Positions 1 to 10,229 are shown, counted from the first letter of the stretch. The stretch: DNA of 64,000 nt from Ryuthela nishihirai (GCA_038380435.1 JAWZYU010000056.1:2170001-2234000); one strand, 5' to 3'. Translations and numbers: made by a program. Notes: generated from the letters alone by a model not told the origin.

Positions 1-1
1 T

Positions 2-151
2 TCTAGTTTTGAGGTGCGGGAACAACCAAACACACATGTTGCATTTCTTCACCCAGCCCACGAAACTGGATCTGCTGTGGGCACTCTTTTGCTACATGAA
101 GAGGACCTTGCTGCCAAAATGGCGATCTTGCCTCGCACCCTTTCTGCCTAG
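2..151 (+). CDS. Possible 3'-terminal exon running in from the left edge
   Basis: Reading frame 2 is open for 49 codons from the window edge to a TAG at 149-151. The stretch is clearly GC-richer than the DNA that follows and uses a varied, coding-like set of codons (it contains HPAHETGSAVG and LLLHEEDLAAKMA). An AATAAA hexamer lies at 183-188, about 30 bases past the stop, which would suit a short 3' UTR. I do not recognise the protein. An ATG-started frame in another register (from about base 9) is probably a shadow. The 5' part is outside the window, so it could equally be the end of a mobile-element ORF or chance. Confidence 0.22.
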   Translation, partial: SSFEVREQPNTHVAFLHPAHETGSAVGTLLLHEEDLAAKMAILPRTLSA

Positions 152-582
152 CAAATATCTAAAGTTCTTCTCTTATATGTTTAATAAAACGTAAAAATAT
201 CACTTACTAAATTCATATTAACTGAAAGAAATTAGGGAGCCTGCATTTTCCTTTCAATTAGTAAGAGATACGAGTTTGTATATCATACATTCCTTTAAAC
301 TGAATATGAACTAAATGATTTTGATTTTTGAAATTTGATTTTTTGATTTTTTTTTTTTGGTTTAGAGCATTTAGAGTAAAATAGAATAAATGTTTACAAT
401 CACGTATTACTTCTGGATACATTTTAAACTTGCCTCCTAATATCCTACGCTTATAATTAAGTTGATGTAAGGCAATTTCGAGGGTATTACTTCGCTAAAT
501 GCTTATTGAAAGGCGGGGGTGGCAGAGGACGGGCAAGATGTCTTAGGGAACAAATATTCATGTAATTATTATATTGCAGCAT
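152..582. other. AT-rich spacer, nothing recognised
   Basis: Low-complexity T-runs (about 340-358) and no open frame or repeat that I can name. Confidence 0.5.
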
Positions 583-785
583 AAATAAAATAAAAATAAA
601 TACTCCCTCAAGCTACCCCACAGAGATCTGAAAGGAGCCTGTCAGTTTACATGCCATAGTAGAAGGTCTGTGAGGATGGCAGGACCTCAGCAGGAAAACG
701 ATACGTATATCCATGCCTTACCCGGGACACGAACCCAGGTTCCTTAAATAAGTAGCCAAGCGCGCTAACCACTCGGCAATGGGAT
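583..785 (-). mobile_element. SINE-B (tRNA-derived), minus strand
   Basis: Reverse complement of the family seen at 6783-6985 and 57890-58089. On the minus strand it starts with a tRNA-like head (gccgagtggttagcgcgct type box A, then a box B ending in the cccgggtaaggc motif), continues through ggtcctgccatcctcac and ends in cttgagggagtatttattt. Diverged, with no clear target duplication seen. Confidence 0.8.
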
Positions 786-2149
786 TAGGTATTGTAGTGT
801 ATATCATAGAAATTTTGGTTTGGCCTGAACCTTCTTGTATCTTAGTATAGTCTCCAAATCACTTTTCATTCACTAATGACTAGCCGCCTATGGATATAGC
901 AAACAATCGTCTATGCAATTCCCCACATTTTTGGAAGGGTAGAAAGAACCTGTGCTAAATGGTAACCGGTGGTACCTTCACTCGAAAAATAAATCATTTC
1001 TCACAGTACTCGCGTTCAGAAAATATTATAAAGGAACAGTTTTCGCTTTTCGTGGTTCTTAGGGTATAAGAAAACGGGATAAAATGCTTATTGTCTATGG
1101 CACTCTACGTCACATGTTTTCATTTCAGATCTAACCGTTTATGTTTAGCCTTAGCTTTCGAAAGATATAGAGGATTAATTTTTGGTCGTTTTTTCGCGGA
1201 AAGAAAGCATGGAAATAAATGTTTATAAAATTGCGACACTCCCATTTCTCAAGTATTAATTTGAGAGATATGTCGTTCTCTCTGCTGTCGCGTTTGTAAG
1301 ATATAGCGGTAAAACTATTTCCCCATTCCCTTTTTGGATGGAATGAAAGCATTGGAGAGCTTTTTACGTAACATTGTGACATTCTCCACGACACAGAATT
1401 CATTTGGTACATTACTCGTTGTGACTGATCAAAGTGTTTAAATTTCGTAGTGGAACAGCAATTTTAGCACCCATACAAACTCACAAATGCAAAAAATGTC
1501 GTGGGAAAGGCAATTAGAAAGTAGAAGCGAACAGGAAATTTGACAATTAACTACCACCAAATTTATAAACCACTTTAATTCAATAAATTATTGTTCGTTC
1601 AGTCTACGCATATCTCGTTACAATTTTCTGAGGTATATCACGGATGTATCCTACGCTATGTCCAACATATAAGAAATTGTATCCTTATGTATTCTTCGGG
1701 TGGCTTCATACCGAATATACAATTGTATCATCGCTGATGTTTCTTAGAGTAGTATCTAAAACACCTTTCATTCACTATGTCACGTTAAGTTTAATTTCAG
1801 CAGTTTAGCCGTTAAAAATCATATTAATCGAAATTTTAAACAGTATGATAATATGTCGAATAGCAGTGCATTTGCGCATCAAAAAGTAGTGTCGGTAAAA
1901 TAGCATTTGTCGGATTCTGTTTTTTCAGCAAAATAAATATATATGTTTGAAATAAGTAGAATCTATTAGAACTTTTGGTTAACCTATTATAAATTACGAG
2001 AACTTGGGAGTAAGGACGATATTAGATGTCAGGAATCTAGTTCGTCTTGGATGGAAATTTTGTTCAACGCTACAGAGATGTGGTTATCTAGGAACTGATT
2101 TTACATTACAGGTATTACAATTTCCTGCAGAAGAAATGTTGTTTTAAAT
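786..2149. other. AT-rich spacer, no gene seen
   Basis: Short antisense frames only. A fragment around 835-880 and another near 1745-1790 share a tttcattcacta core, so an old repeat may be hidden here, but it is too weak to define. Confidence 0.4.
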
Positions 2150-2300
2150 TGAAGAGTATGCCATTTTATATTACTCTGTAGGATGAAATTTCGATTAACC
2201 AATTTAAAGTTAGGAATACAAATTCAGAAAATAGAAGAAAGCCGACTAACCAGACAAAGGGGAATAATTGGAACGAGAGCTTATCGTCTATCGTGAATAG
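2150..2300 (-). repeat. Old interspersed repeat R2, inverted partner of 12885-13040
   Basis: The reverse complement of this stretch aligns by eye with 12925-13040 on the plus strand. Both translate to the same hydrophobic pattern (LLxxxFVFLTLNWLIEIS versus LLIKFVFVILDLLIDIS). That supports a dispersed repeat, perhaps of coding origin, but I cannot name the family. Confidence 0.4.
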
Positions 2301-2934
2301 AGGATGCTTGATTTCAAAGAGAACGAGGTTTTTTCTGTTTCCTATTTTGCCCCATTTGATACTGTAAATACAAACTACTGGATGGTTTGGAAAAATAAGA
2401 ATAATATATTGGTACGTACAAAACACAAGCTGCCATCTCGGTTCCATGGTTTCCAGCCCCTTGAAGTCTACCGTACTACGGAGAGGGTGTATTTTATAAG
2501 CAGCAATTTATAAAATAGTTAAATTGCCATATTGAAAATTGCGTACAAGAGTAAGTTCGAAACACTCACTAAAGAACATATTTTAAGGTACCGTATGATC
2601 TTTCCATCAGAAGTTTCAAAACCGAAAATCGCTTTGCCCCGCTCACAAAATCGAAGTTTTCAAATGATTTCTTATCAAGCAGACGGTTCTCGGATACAAT
2701 TTGCCAGGCATATATAAGTATATAGCAAAACAATTAATAAATATGGTTTGAGCTGCATAAAAAATGTTTGTTCTATGAAGAAACTATCATTATTAAAAAA
2801 CGTTCATTGCTTAAACATAATATTTAAAAATTTATTAATTAACCATTGCGATATACATTTATTAACTTTTATATATTTTTCAAAGTAAGCAAATGAATTT
2901 AAATTAGGATGAACACATTTCTTTTGGAGTTTTC

Positions 2935-3195
2935 TTTGCTTCAGTGGCCTGCGCAATCCCCAAATCTAAACCCGAACGAGCAACGTTGGGATGAGGTAGG
3001 AAGAGCTGTTCGCAGCGATACTGTGCCACCGTCCAATTCACAACATCTACGGGACACAATCCTTTCCTAATGGTGCAACATTCCTGCACTATGCATCCAG
3101 CATCTTGTAACTTTCATGCCCCGATGAATTTGGGATGTTCTGAAAGACAAAGGAAACGCAACACGCTACTAGGTGGTGTATCTAATAAACTAGCA
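2935..3195 (+). pseudogene. Tc1-like transposase C-terminal fragment
   Basis: The frame from about 2935 encodes the hallmark of the third catalytic region of Tc1-type DDE transposases, WPAQSPNLNPNEQRWDEVGR, where the usual family pattern is WP.QSPDLNPIE..W. It runs to a TAA at 3068-3070, after which related C-terminal sequence continues in another register to about 3195. The catalytic aspartate of SPDLNP is N here, and the IE is NE. The N-terminal DNA-binding part, the first two acidic residues and both inverted repeats are missing, so this is an inactive 3' relic. Confidence 0.8.
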
Positions 3196-3435
3196 TCTCA
3201 GTGTTTGGCTTACGTATTTTTTATTAATTTAGCTATACTTATTACGTTTTTATCGGTTTATTTTTAACTTCATTAAAACGATGATATGTTATACAACTAT
3301 TCGTTTAGGCAAAGCATTTTTTCACAAAAATATATAGCAGATTGGCAGAGGTTGGAAATACATTTGTTTTATTGAATATTTCGTCATTCTGGCGTGTGTT
3401 ATACGGAGACTTAACTGTCTACTATTTTAAGATCA

Positions 3436-3745
3436 TTAAAGAAATTCAGGCGTGTGTTTGAGTTCGGTTGCTCTACATCTGGTCAGGTCACAAGGGACCT
3501 CAGAGCTCAGAGAACGTTGGGGAGAGGATCCACTGAACAGATTTAGGGGACAGATGGTAGCCTCCCACTCAGCGTGTTCTTTAAATTGCACAGAATAGAG
3601 ATCTCCCGAACATGGGACCACACTTAAAATCCCATCCGATAGCCCATCGGTGTCCAAGCCCATCGGTGACCAAGCCTTCGGAAGGTGTACCTCATCGGTG
3701 ACCAAGCCTTTCCAAGCCCATCGGTGTCCACTACCGAGCGATGAC
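3436..3745 (-). mobile_element. SINE-A, degraded, minus strand
   Basis: Minus-strand copy of the abundant SINE-A: it retains the ccaggtcacaaggac, gacagatggtagcctccc and caagcccatcggtgtcc anchors. The middle is unusual because a ~35-bp phrase around ccatcggtgaccaagcc is repeated three to four times (about 3650-3725), a local expansion not seen in other copies. The tRNA head is missing or unrecognisable. Confidence 0.65.
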
Positions 3746-3839
3746 ATGGTAGGAAATTTTTCGGAAATATAATACTAGAAATAAAAATTTCAACACTTGC
3801 AAGAAGTTATGCAAATGTGACAAAATTTAGGCAGGCGGT

Positions 3840-4080
3840 ACTATATGGAAATGGATGGAAATTATTTGGTTTGCAGGGCGATCGAAACGGTTTGACAGGA
3901 GCGAGCTGACGTCACAGGTGCAGAGCAGTCAAACACAGAAAAAGGCAACCAAAGCTCCCTGGTTGACAAAACGTTGTGGAAATTGTTCTAAAACTCTAAA
4001 TCTGCATTTATGCAGATGTCGACAGCCGTTCGAACAGTTAACAGACTTTGTGGGTGGATTCATACAAGATTAATTAGAAT
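3840..4080. other. GC-richer block, unrecognised
   Basis: A 72-codon frame (3855-4073, plus) with several Cys residues (CGNCSKTLNLHLCRCRQ). No domain recognised. It lies between a SINE relic and a MITE, so a mobile-element origin is likely. Confidence 0.25.
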
Positions 4081-4105
4081 AAAGATCTCAAATTATGTCA
4101 TTCAA

Positions 4106-4530
4106 GTATACACATCCTTAACTCCTTACTGTACAAGAACCGTCTGAAATGATATTCTGCAGTATGTATCAGTTTGTACAGATTCAATGGGAACAAAGCT
4201 TTACATAAAAACTTCTGATCAATATATAGATCCTCTTCCAGTGCTGAGAAATCATGGAAGAAAAGCTGAGAAAAATCTGTTATCCACGACTTTAAAACTG
4301 TTGAAGTTCATGGAGTCGCTTTCCTTGATGTTAGAGGAATGATATAGTGCCTCACGTTCCTTCTAGATGAATGATCGTCGAGAATCAGGTTGTAAGCTTA
4401 ATCGCGACTAATCTGTGAAAAAGGAGAGTTCCACTTTTTTTTTTTTGGGGGGGGGGGGGATCTGAAGAACATATTGCAGAGATAATTTCAGACGGGTTCT
4501 TGTACAGTAAGAAATTAAGGGGATGTATAC
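4106..4530. mobile_element. MITE with long terminal inverted repeats
   Basis: The left end (gtatacacatccttaactcc, continuing through tactgtacaagaaccgtctgaaat) reappears inverted at about 4466-4530. The arms match with a few mismatches over roughly 60 bases. The ends start with TATA, consistent with TA-targeting Tc1/mariner-type mobilisation. The ~300-bp interior has no coding capacity and carries a G-run (about 4447-4459). Confidence 0.65.
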
Positions 4531-4639
4531 CATTGGCCATCTTGAAGATAGAAATCTCTATTGATATCCTTCATAAAAACCTAGCATAAAAATCAGGACA
4601 CATTCCATGTCAATGCAATGTTCCCGACACCACCATACT

Positions 4640-4860
4640 CCTTCAAGAACAGAGGCAGGATGGCCCAGCCGGCAACTTGCAAGGCTTGTAATCTCTAGTT
4701 CTCAGGTTCGAGTCCCAGCAGGGTCAAGGTTGAGAATTATATCCGCAAAACTTCCGCCCTGCCCACGGTCAGCAGGGGACACCGATGGACTTGGACAGGT
4801 GGCCGTCCGTTGGATGGGACGTTACGTCTTGGTTCCGTGTGCTGGATCTAAATCAGAAAT
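4640..4860 (+). mobile_element. SINE-A, head and body only
   Basis: tRNA-like head (ggatggcccagccggcaac; box B aggttcgagtcccagc) followed by the body anchors gcccacggtcagcaggggac and gtccgttggatgggacgtta. The copy stops before the 3' tail module. Confidence 0.8.
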
Positions 4861-5094
4861 TTTCACATCTGTACACCATATAAATTCAAAATATTTCCCT
4901 TGCAGATAATTTTGCATAACATAATCAGTAACCAAACTAAAGCGAAAAGGAGACAAAATGCACCCTTGTTGAACACCAGAAGCAATGTTAAACCAATTGC
5001 TACAAGCCTAACTAACTCTCACACACGACTCAATGTTATAATAAAGAGTTTTTATTATGTTAACTAATTCGTCTTGTAAGCCATGAGATCTCAA

Positions 5095-5208
5095 GATCTC
5101 ATGGCATACCAGACGAGTTATCATGATCTTATGGTATACCAGACGAGTTATCATGATCACATGGTATACCAAACGTTATCATGATCTAATGAGATATCAG
5201 ACGAGATC
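5095..5208. repeat. Short tandem array, ~34-bp unit
   Basis: Four imperfect units of the type catggtataccagacgag followed by ttatcatgatc. The units contain the self-complementary phrases gagatctc and atcatgat. Confidence 0.75.
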
Positions 5209-5229
5209 ACGAAATTTTAGGAGAGAGTT

Positions 5230-5735
5230 ACTGGGTAATAAAATGGAGTGTCTTCCTATAATCGCTGATAACTGCATTTAAAAGAGCAAAATCATTTTAA
5301 AAGAATTTCCAAAATTAGAATTAAGTATATTTTGTCTATATTCAGTAACGCATTTTTTTACGAGCCAGACTTTTTATTTTCACAGTATACTTTTTTTCAG
5401 TTATTCATGTCATTAATGAACCATTATATACTTTGATTTCTTTTACTCACAAACACATCATACTTGAAGCATTTTCAGAATTTCGATGGTTGCTAAATAG
5501 AGAACATGGTCAGATGCTGATAAAGTTTTGCTAATGCAGATAAGACCTTGCGAATGCGAGTGTGGATAGCACTTTCTATCCTCGCAGAGCTCTATTTATA
5601 ACTTATATGTATATGTATTTGTCTTACTCGAAATCGAAATTTGGACTAATGGTAATTTACTGAATCGCCCTTTTCTGTGTCGATAAATGTTATGTATCGT
5701 TTAACATATTACCTTAAAATTTGAAACTAATTTAA
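5230..5735. other. AT-rich spacer, nothing recognised
   Basis: No open frame of note and no repeat identified. Confidence 0.4.
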
Positions 5736-5739
5736 CGAG

Positions 5740-6230
5740 TATTTTAAAAGCAAAATTAATGAAATGAATCTTGGCATTACTAAATCAATGAAAACTGACT
5801 AAAATAATTAAAGACATTAAGGACTAGAGACTATGGCCAGAATCAACAGTGATAATAAAATTCTACATTTAATTTTAAAACATCAAATGAATGCCTGAGG
5901 ATAAACATTTGCACATTTTGCAAAAATGGTTATTATTCTCAAGCATTCATTATCGTCGATATTCTGGAAATGCTTCCAGTCTGAGAGTTTGAAATAAATT
6001 CTGTTTTCCTTAAACTTTGGACGTATCATTTCAGATATATCCGATATATTACACTCTCTTGTTGAATGGTGTGGATTGAATGAAAGATTTTTGTTTTCCT
6101 TTTTATGTTTTATAAAATAAGTGGTAGTTCAGAATAAAAATTTTATTCAACATATTAATTATTTCTTTTTCTTTTCCTCTAATTTATTTCATGGTTTCTC
6201 AGTTTATGTGTCAGTTAAGCTTTCATTTGA
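5740..6230 (+). repeat. Old repeat R2, partner of 13180-13630
   Basis: Collinear weak similarity with 13180-13630: the phrases cagtgataataaaattctacatt / cagtgatgatataatcgtacatt and gtggtagttcagaataa / gtggtagttcaggataat occur in the same order. Family unknown, no coding capacity seen. Confidence 0.4.
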
Positions 6231-6782
6231 AAGCTTGTGACGTTAGAAGTGTCAGACTACAAATTTCACCAATATGGAGTGGCAGCACGTGAGCGTATAG
6301 ACTGGTGGGTGACACTAAATTTATATGCCATCAACACCTTAGCTGAAAACACCGGATGAAGTAAAAATTCACCTGAGGAATACGAGATTTGAAACTAAAT
6401 ATATTAATTCAATTTATTTTTTATTTCCTCTAAATTTGATACATACTAATCATTTTTTCTCTGCAGGAACATGGAACGTGAGGACATTTCATAGAGATTA
6501 TTCTCTTGATGTCCTCACGCAGGAATTCCAGCGCTTTAACCTAGATAATCTAGGCTTGCAAGAGACCAGATGGACAGGTAAAGGTGATGTAATTAATAAT
6601 AACTTTAAATTTATATTTTCATGGAGGGAGGATGGAAAGCATCACCAAGGCGTGGGTCTGTTTCTCAACAGACAGGCTAGTGATGCTCTTCTAGGATGTG
6701 AGTGCATTAATGAAAGGTTCCTTACAGCAAAATTTCTGACAAGCATTAAAGATTTCAATGTTATCTGCTGTTATGCCCTCAC

Positions 6783-6985
6783 CGTCCCATGGCCGAATGG
6801 TTAGCGCGCTTGTCTACTGATCTAAGGACCTGTGTTCGAGTCCCGGGTAAGGCATTGCTGTTTGTGTGGTTTTTCTGCTGAGGGCCTGCCATCCTCTCAG
6901 ACCTTCTACTATGGCATATGAACTGACAGGCTCCTGTCAGACCTCTGTGGCAAGCAGTTGCTTGAGGGGGTATTTATTTATATTT
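6783..6985 (+). mobile_element. SINE-B with 12-bp target-site duplication
   Basis: Complete 203-bp copy: tRNA-like head (tggccgaatggttagcgc as box A region, tgttcgagtcccgggtaa as box B region), body, and a gggggtatttatttat tail. The target duplication ttatgccctcac is found at 6771-6782 and 6986-6997, inside the LINE endonuclease codons. Confidence 0.92.
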
Positions 6986-7157
6986 TTATGCCCTCACTGA
7001 GGATACCAATGAGGATGAGAACATTTCGAAAATGCTGAGCAACGTTTTAAAATTGCAGTTACTTGAGGGGGTATTTATTTATTTTTTATGCCCTCACTGA
7101 AGATGCCAATGAGGATGAAAACATTTCGAAAATGATGAGCAACATTTTAAAATTACG
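6957..7157 (+). repeat. 101-bp tandem duplication across the SINE/LINE junction
   Basis: Two units (about 6957-7057 and 7058-7157) each contain the SINE tail cttgagggggtatttattt plus the LINE codons tatgccctcactga...attttaaaatt. Since the unit includes SINE tail, the duplication happened after the SINE landed. Confidence 0.85.
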
Positions 7158-7160
7158 AGG

Positions 7161-7546
7161 TCTCATTTTTAGAAAGAATGCTAATTAGACGAAACTGAAT
7201 AATAATTTAATCACTTTATTTCTCTGGCTTGAATATAACTGAATCTTTGCTATTGACCCGAAATTAACTAATGTAGTGCTTGAAAACTGTATGGATTGCG
7301 CTATGGGTAAAATTGTGTTATAAGATTTTACTGCGAACACAATCTCTTTCATATCGTGAGTGAAATATTGTATGGAAAATTACAACCATAAACGAATCAT
7401 ACTCTAGTGGGTTATTATTTATAACATAAATTTTGTGAATTGCATTTGTTTTTTTTATGTAGAATGCGAAAAAAAAGTCTTTGTGCTTCCTGGCACATTC
7501 TTAACTGAACGGTGCAGAGTCTTAGTGGATAGTTCTTCAGTTAAAT
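7161..7546. other. AT-rich spacer, nothing recognised
   Basis: No coding frame or repeat identified. Confidence 0.4.
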
Positions 7547-7771
7547 TCATTCACTTTCCATTGTTGAAACCTTAGCTTGGTCCCTCAATGCCTTTAGATG
7601 AACTTGTATGATGTCGAGGTAGTGTCTGATTTTGTCGGGTTCCGAAGAGTTCATCACAGATGCGATTTGCTGGTCTAACCATTCCGAAGATGTTATGGCG
7701 TTGCTCTCATATTGATGGCTTTTAAGGCGAACTACAAGCCTTATGACATCCTTGTTACACTGTAAGCACAC
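7547..7771 (-). CDS. Small minus-strand ORF, unrecognised
   Basis: An open minus-strand frame of about 74 codons, extending upstream to a stop near 7833 but without an ATG (the computed start is a GTG). It begins CLQCNKDVIRLVVRLKSHQY and contains SSEWLDQQIASVMNSSE; base composition is GC-richer than the neighbourhood. It points away from the PC4-like ORF at 7949 across a promoter-like gap, suggesting a divergent pair, but the missing start codon argues for a fragment. Function unknown. Confidence 0.3.
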   Translation of the reverse strand: MCLQCNKDVIRLVVRLKSHQYESNAITSSEWLDQQIASVMNSSEPDKIRHYLDIIQVHLKALRDQAKVSTMESE

Positions 7772-7832
7772 GGCGCGAAATCCCCTACTCTTCGGGTATT
7801 TCTGGAAACCATTCCAAATAGGATCGCTTTAG

Positions 7833-7903
7833 CCAATCAGCACGAATTAGATCTCGACCAATGGCAGGCTATTGCACGACGACGTCAAATGTTTTATGTA
7901 TAA
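7833..7903 (+). promoter_or_regulatory. Promoter-like cluster: two CCAAT boxes, CRE-like site, TATA
   Basis: CCAAT occurs at 7833-7837 and 7858-7862, a gacgtcaa CRE-like site at about 7881-7888, and a tataa element at 7899-7903, some 46 bases before the ATG at 7949. The order and spacing are those of a compact RNA polymerase II promoter. This is pattern matching only. Confidence 0.35.
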
Positions 7904-7948
7904 GCAGCACCCTTAATGTGTGAAAAGACATAGTTTTGCAGCACTGAA

Positions 7949-8165
7949 ATGTTAACGATGGCCTGTGTTCAGCATTCTCAAACCGAGGGTGATCTCACCG
8001 AGGAGCGGTTTGCTATTGGAGATGATGATTACCAGCTAGGCTCTGATTTGTTGGTGAAGAATTGCAAGAACGTTCCCAAAGTCCACATATGTTTGTTTAA
8101 GAAGTGTAGTGGCATTCCGTTTAGACCCATAAAGGCTTCGGTTATATTATCCGAAGAACAGTGGT
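7949..8165 (+). pseudogene. PC4/SUB1-like ORF truncated by SINE-A
   Basis: ATG-started frame of 72 codons before SINE-A sequence takes over. An acidic lead (EGDLTEERFAIGDDD) is followed by YQLGSDLLVKN, then KVHICLFKKCSG and, spaced as in PC4, LSEEQW. In the PC4 (SUB1, p15) family, a single-stranded-DNA-binding coactivator fold, the usual pattern is a YxLG strand, a VxIRxF strand, PTKxG, and LTxEQWxxL. The PTKxG element is weak here (PIKAS). The end of the domain is missing at the SINE junction. The gene would be intronless, with a tight promoter. Similarity is by eye and could be misleading. Confidence 0.4.
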
Positions 8166-8304
8166 GTGGGTTGTCCCCTACTGACCGTGGGCAGGGCGGG
8201 GAATTTTGCGGAGATAAATCTCAACGCTGACCCAGCTGGGACTCGAACCTGGGAACTACAGATTACCAGCCTGGCGCGCTACCGACTGAGCCAACCCCGC
8301 CCCA
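8165..8304 (-). mobile_element. SINE-A head fragment, minus strand
   Basis: Reverse complement of the head and the first ~60 bases of the body: cccctactgaccgtgggc through gactcgaacctgggaact to ctgagccaaccccgcccc. It abuts the PC4-like ORF on the left and a second SINE-A on the right. Confidence 0.9.
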
Positions 8305-8660
8305 CACACAAAGACCCTGAAGGCTCAGAGAAGGTTGGAGGAGAGGACCCACTGGAACAGCTGTTGGGAGACAGATGGTAGCCTCCCGTCAAGGCCATCC
8401 AGCGTGTTCTTTAACGTTGGATTGTTTTACCTGTGAGCGGCACTTTTTTGCACACCATGGGCTAAATGGCCAGGTCACAAGGACCCCGAAAGCTCAGAGA
8501 AGGTTTGGGGGAGGGGACCCACTGGAACAGCTGTTGGGAGACAGATGGTAGCCTCCCGTCAAAGTCGTGTTCTTTAACGTGCACAGGGTATGTGACTCGA
8601 ACCTGGGAACTACAGATTTCGAGCCTGGCGCGGTACCGACTGCGCCACCCCCGCCCCCAA
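8305..8660 (-). mobile_element. SINE-A with two tail modules fused to its head
   Basis: Minus strand. Two copies of the ~169-bp 3' module (ctcagag anchors at 8324 and 8493, exactly 169 apart) lead straight into the tRNA-like head (ggtatgtgactcgaacctgg to gcgccacccccgcccc); the body segment between head and tail is deleted. Confidence 0.85.
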
Positions 8661-8664
8661 TAAA

Positions 8665-9040
8665 ACAAAATATGATAAAAAATCAATGAGCTACAGGGAC
8701 TACTGTGTTTAGTGATTTGAGGCAGAATCTAACTGAGCAGAATATTTTTCAGCAGCCAGCAAACACCGCGGGTTTGAGAGTTTCTTATGAGGTAGGTTTA
8801 GAGCAAGTAAAAACCAAAAAATCTTTGAGAGATGGCGAGCTCTTTAAAAAATGTTCTCTGAAAATGGCATCTGCCTTTGGAGGCAATAAGATGGTTAAAA
8901 AACTTTGAAATGGTTTCCTTGTCCCTACAGACAGTAAATTGAAGAGTTAATGAAGTGGGAAGTGATAATGAAGTGGGAAGTGAAGTTTCACCTACTCTCC
9001 ATGACATTATGAACAATTGTGAATGCTACTCCCTAGCTCT
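8665..9040. other. Spacer with small shadow frames
   Basis: A short duplication, aatgaagtgggaagtga twice at about 8949-8984. No gene recognised. Confidence 0.4.
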
Positions 9041-9044
9041 AGGG

Positions 9045-10228
9045 GGTGGGGGTGGCTCAGTCGGTAGCGCGCCAGGTTCGTAATTTGTAGTTCCCACGTT
9101 CGAGTCCCAACTGGGTCAGCGTTGAGATTTATCTCTGCAAAACTCCCCTCGCACGGTCAGTAGGGGACACCGATGGGCTTGGAATGGCCGCCGTCGGTCA
9201 GATGGGACGTTACGCCGTGGTTTGCTGTACGGGAATGTCATACCCTGTGCACGTTAAAGAACAAAGTGGATGGCCTTGACGGGAGGTTACCATCTGTCTC
9301 CCAACAGCTTTTCCAGTGGGTCCCCTCCCCCAACCTTCTCTGAGCCTTCGGGGTCCTTATGACCTGGCCATTTATCCCGTGGTGTGCAAAAAAGTGCCGC
9401 TCAGATGTAAAACAATTCAACTTCACATGAGGCTACCATCTATCTCCCAACAGCTGTTCCAGTGGGTCCCATCCCCCAACCTTCTCTGAGCCTTCGGGGT
9501 CCTTGTGACCTGGCTATTTTGCCCATGGTGTGCAAAAAAGTGCCGCTCAGAGGTAAAACAGCTCAACTTCACAGGAGGCTACCATCTGTCTCCCAACAGC
9601 AGTTCCAGTGGGTCCCCTCCCCCAACGTTCTCCGAGCTTTCGGGGTCCTTGTGACCTGGCCATTCAGCCCATGGTGTGCAAAAAATGTACCCCTCAGAGG
9701 TAAAACAATCCAAAGTTAAAGAACACGCTGGATGGCCTTGACGGGAGACTACCATCTGTCTCCCAGCAGCTGTTCCAGTGGGTCCCCTCCCCCAACCTTC
9801 TCTGAGCCTTCGGGGTCCTTGTGAGCTGGCCATTTAGCCCATGGTGTGCAAAAAATTGCCGCTCAAAGGTAAAACAACCCAACGTTAAAGAACACGCTGG
9901 ATGGCCTTGACGGGAGGCTACCATTGTATCCCAACAGCTGTTCCAGTGGGTCCCCTCCTCCAATATTCTCTGAGCCTTCGGGGTCCTTGTGACCTGGCCA
10001 TTTAGCCCATGGAGTGCAAAAAATTGCCGCTCAGAGGTAAAACAACCCAACGTTAAAGAACACGCTGGATGGCCTTAAAGGGAGGCTACCATCTGTCTCC
10101 CAACAGCTGTTCCAGTGGGTCCCCTCCCCCAACCTTCTCTTATCCTTTTTGGTCCTTGTGAGCTGGCCATTTAGCCCATGGTGTGGAAAAGAGTGCCACT
10201 CAGAGGTAAAACAACCCAACCCAAAGCT
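9045..10228 (+). mobile_element. SINE-A with six tandem 3' modules
   Basis: A full head (gggtggctcagtcggtagcg; box B cgttcgagtcccaac) and body at 9045-9260 are followed by six successive copies of the 3' module. The taccat anchors sit at 9288, 9434, 9580, 9750, 9919 and 10087, i.e. spacings of 146, 146, 170, 169 and 168. The first two junctions lack the gttaaagaacacgctggatg phrase and instead carry caacttcac, so there are two junction types. Single-module copies exist elsewhere (23885-24276). Confidence 0.93.
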
Positions 10229-10229
10229 G

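Larger units (their letters stand above)
6436..7160 (+). pseudogene. RTE/CFDP2-like LINE endonuclease fragment, interrupted by SINE-B
   Basis: The frame encodes the start of an apurinic-type endonuclease (EEP) domain of a non-LTR retrotransposon: GTWNVRTF at about residue 11, then LGLQETRWTGKGD with the catalytic glutamate, then HHQGVGLFLNR. The frame runs into a SINE-B at 6783 and resumes after it at 6998 as YALTEDTNEDENISKMLS-like codons, followed by a tandem duplicate of that stretch. The sequence GTWNVRTL is typical of RTE-type and craniofacial-development-protein-2-like endonucleases. The reverse transcriptase is absent; the element is dead. Confidence 0.75.

Noticed and set aside
9045..10228. 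Array of regular ~170-bp repeats that might suggest a CRISPR or satellite array
   Set aside because: Units have no short-repeat/unique-spacer structure; they are SINE-A 3' modules behind a SINE head.
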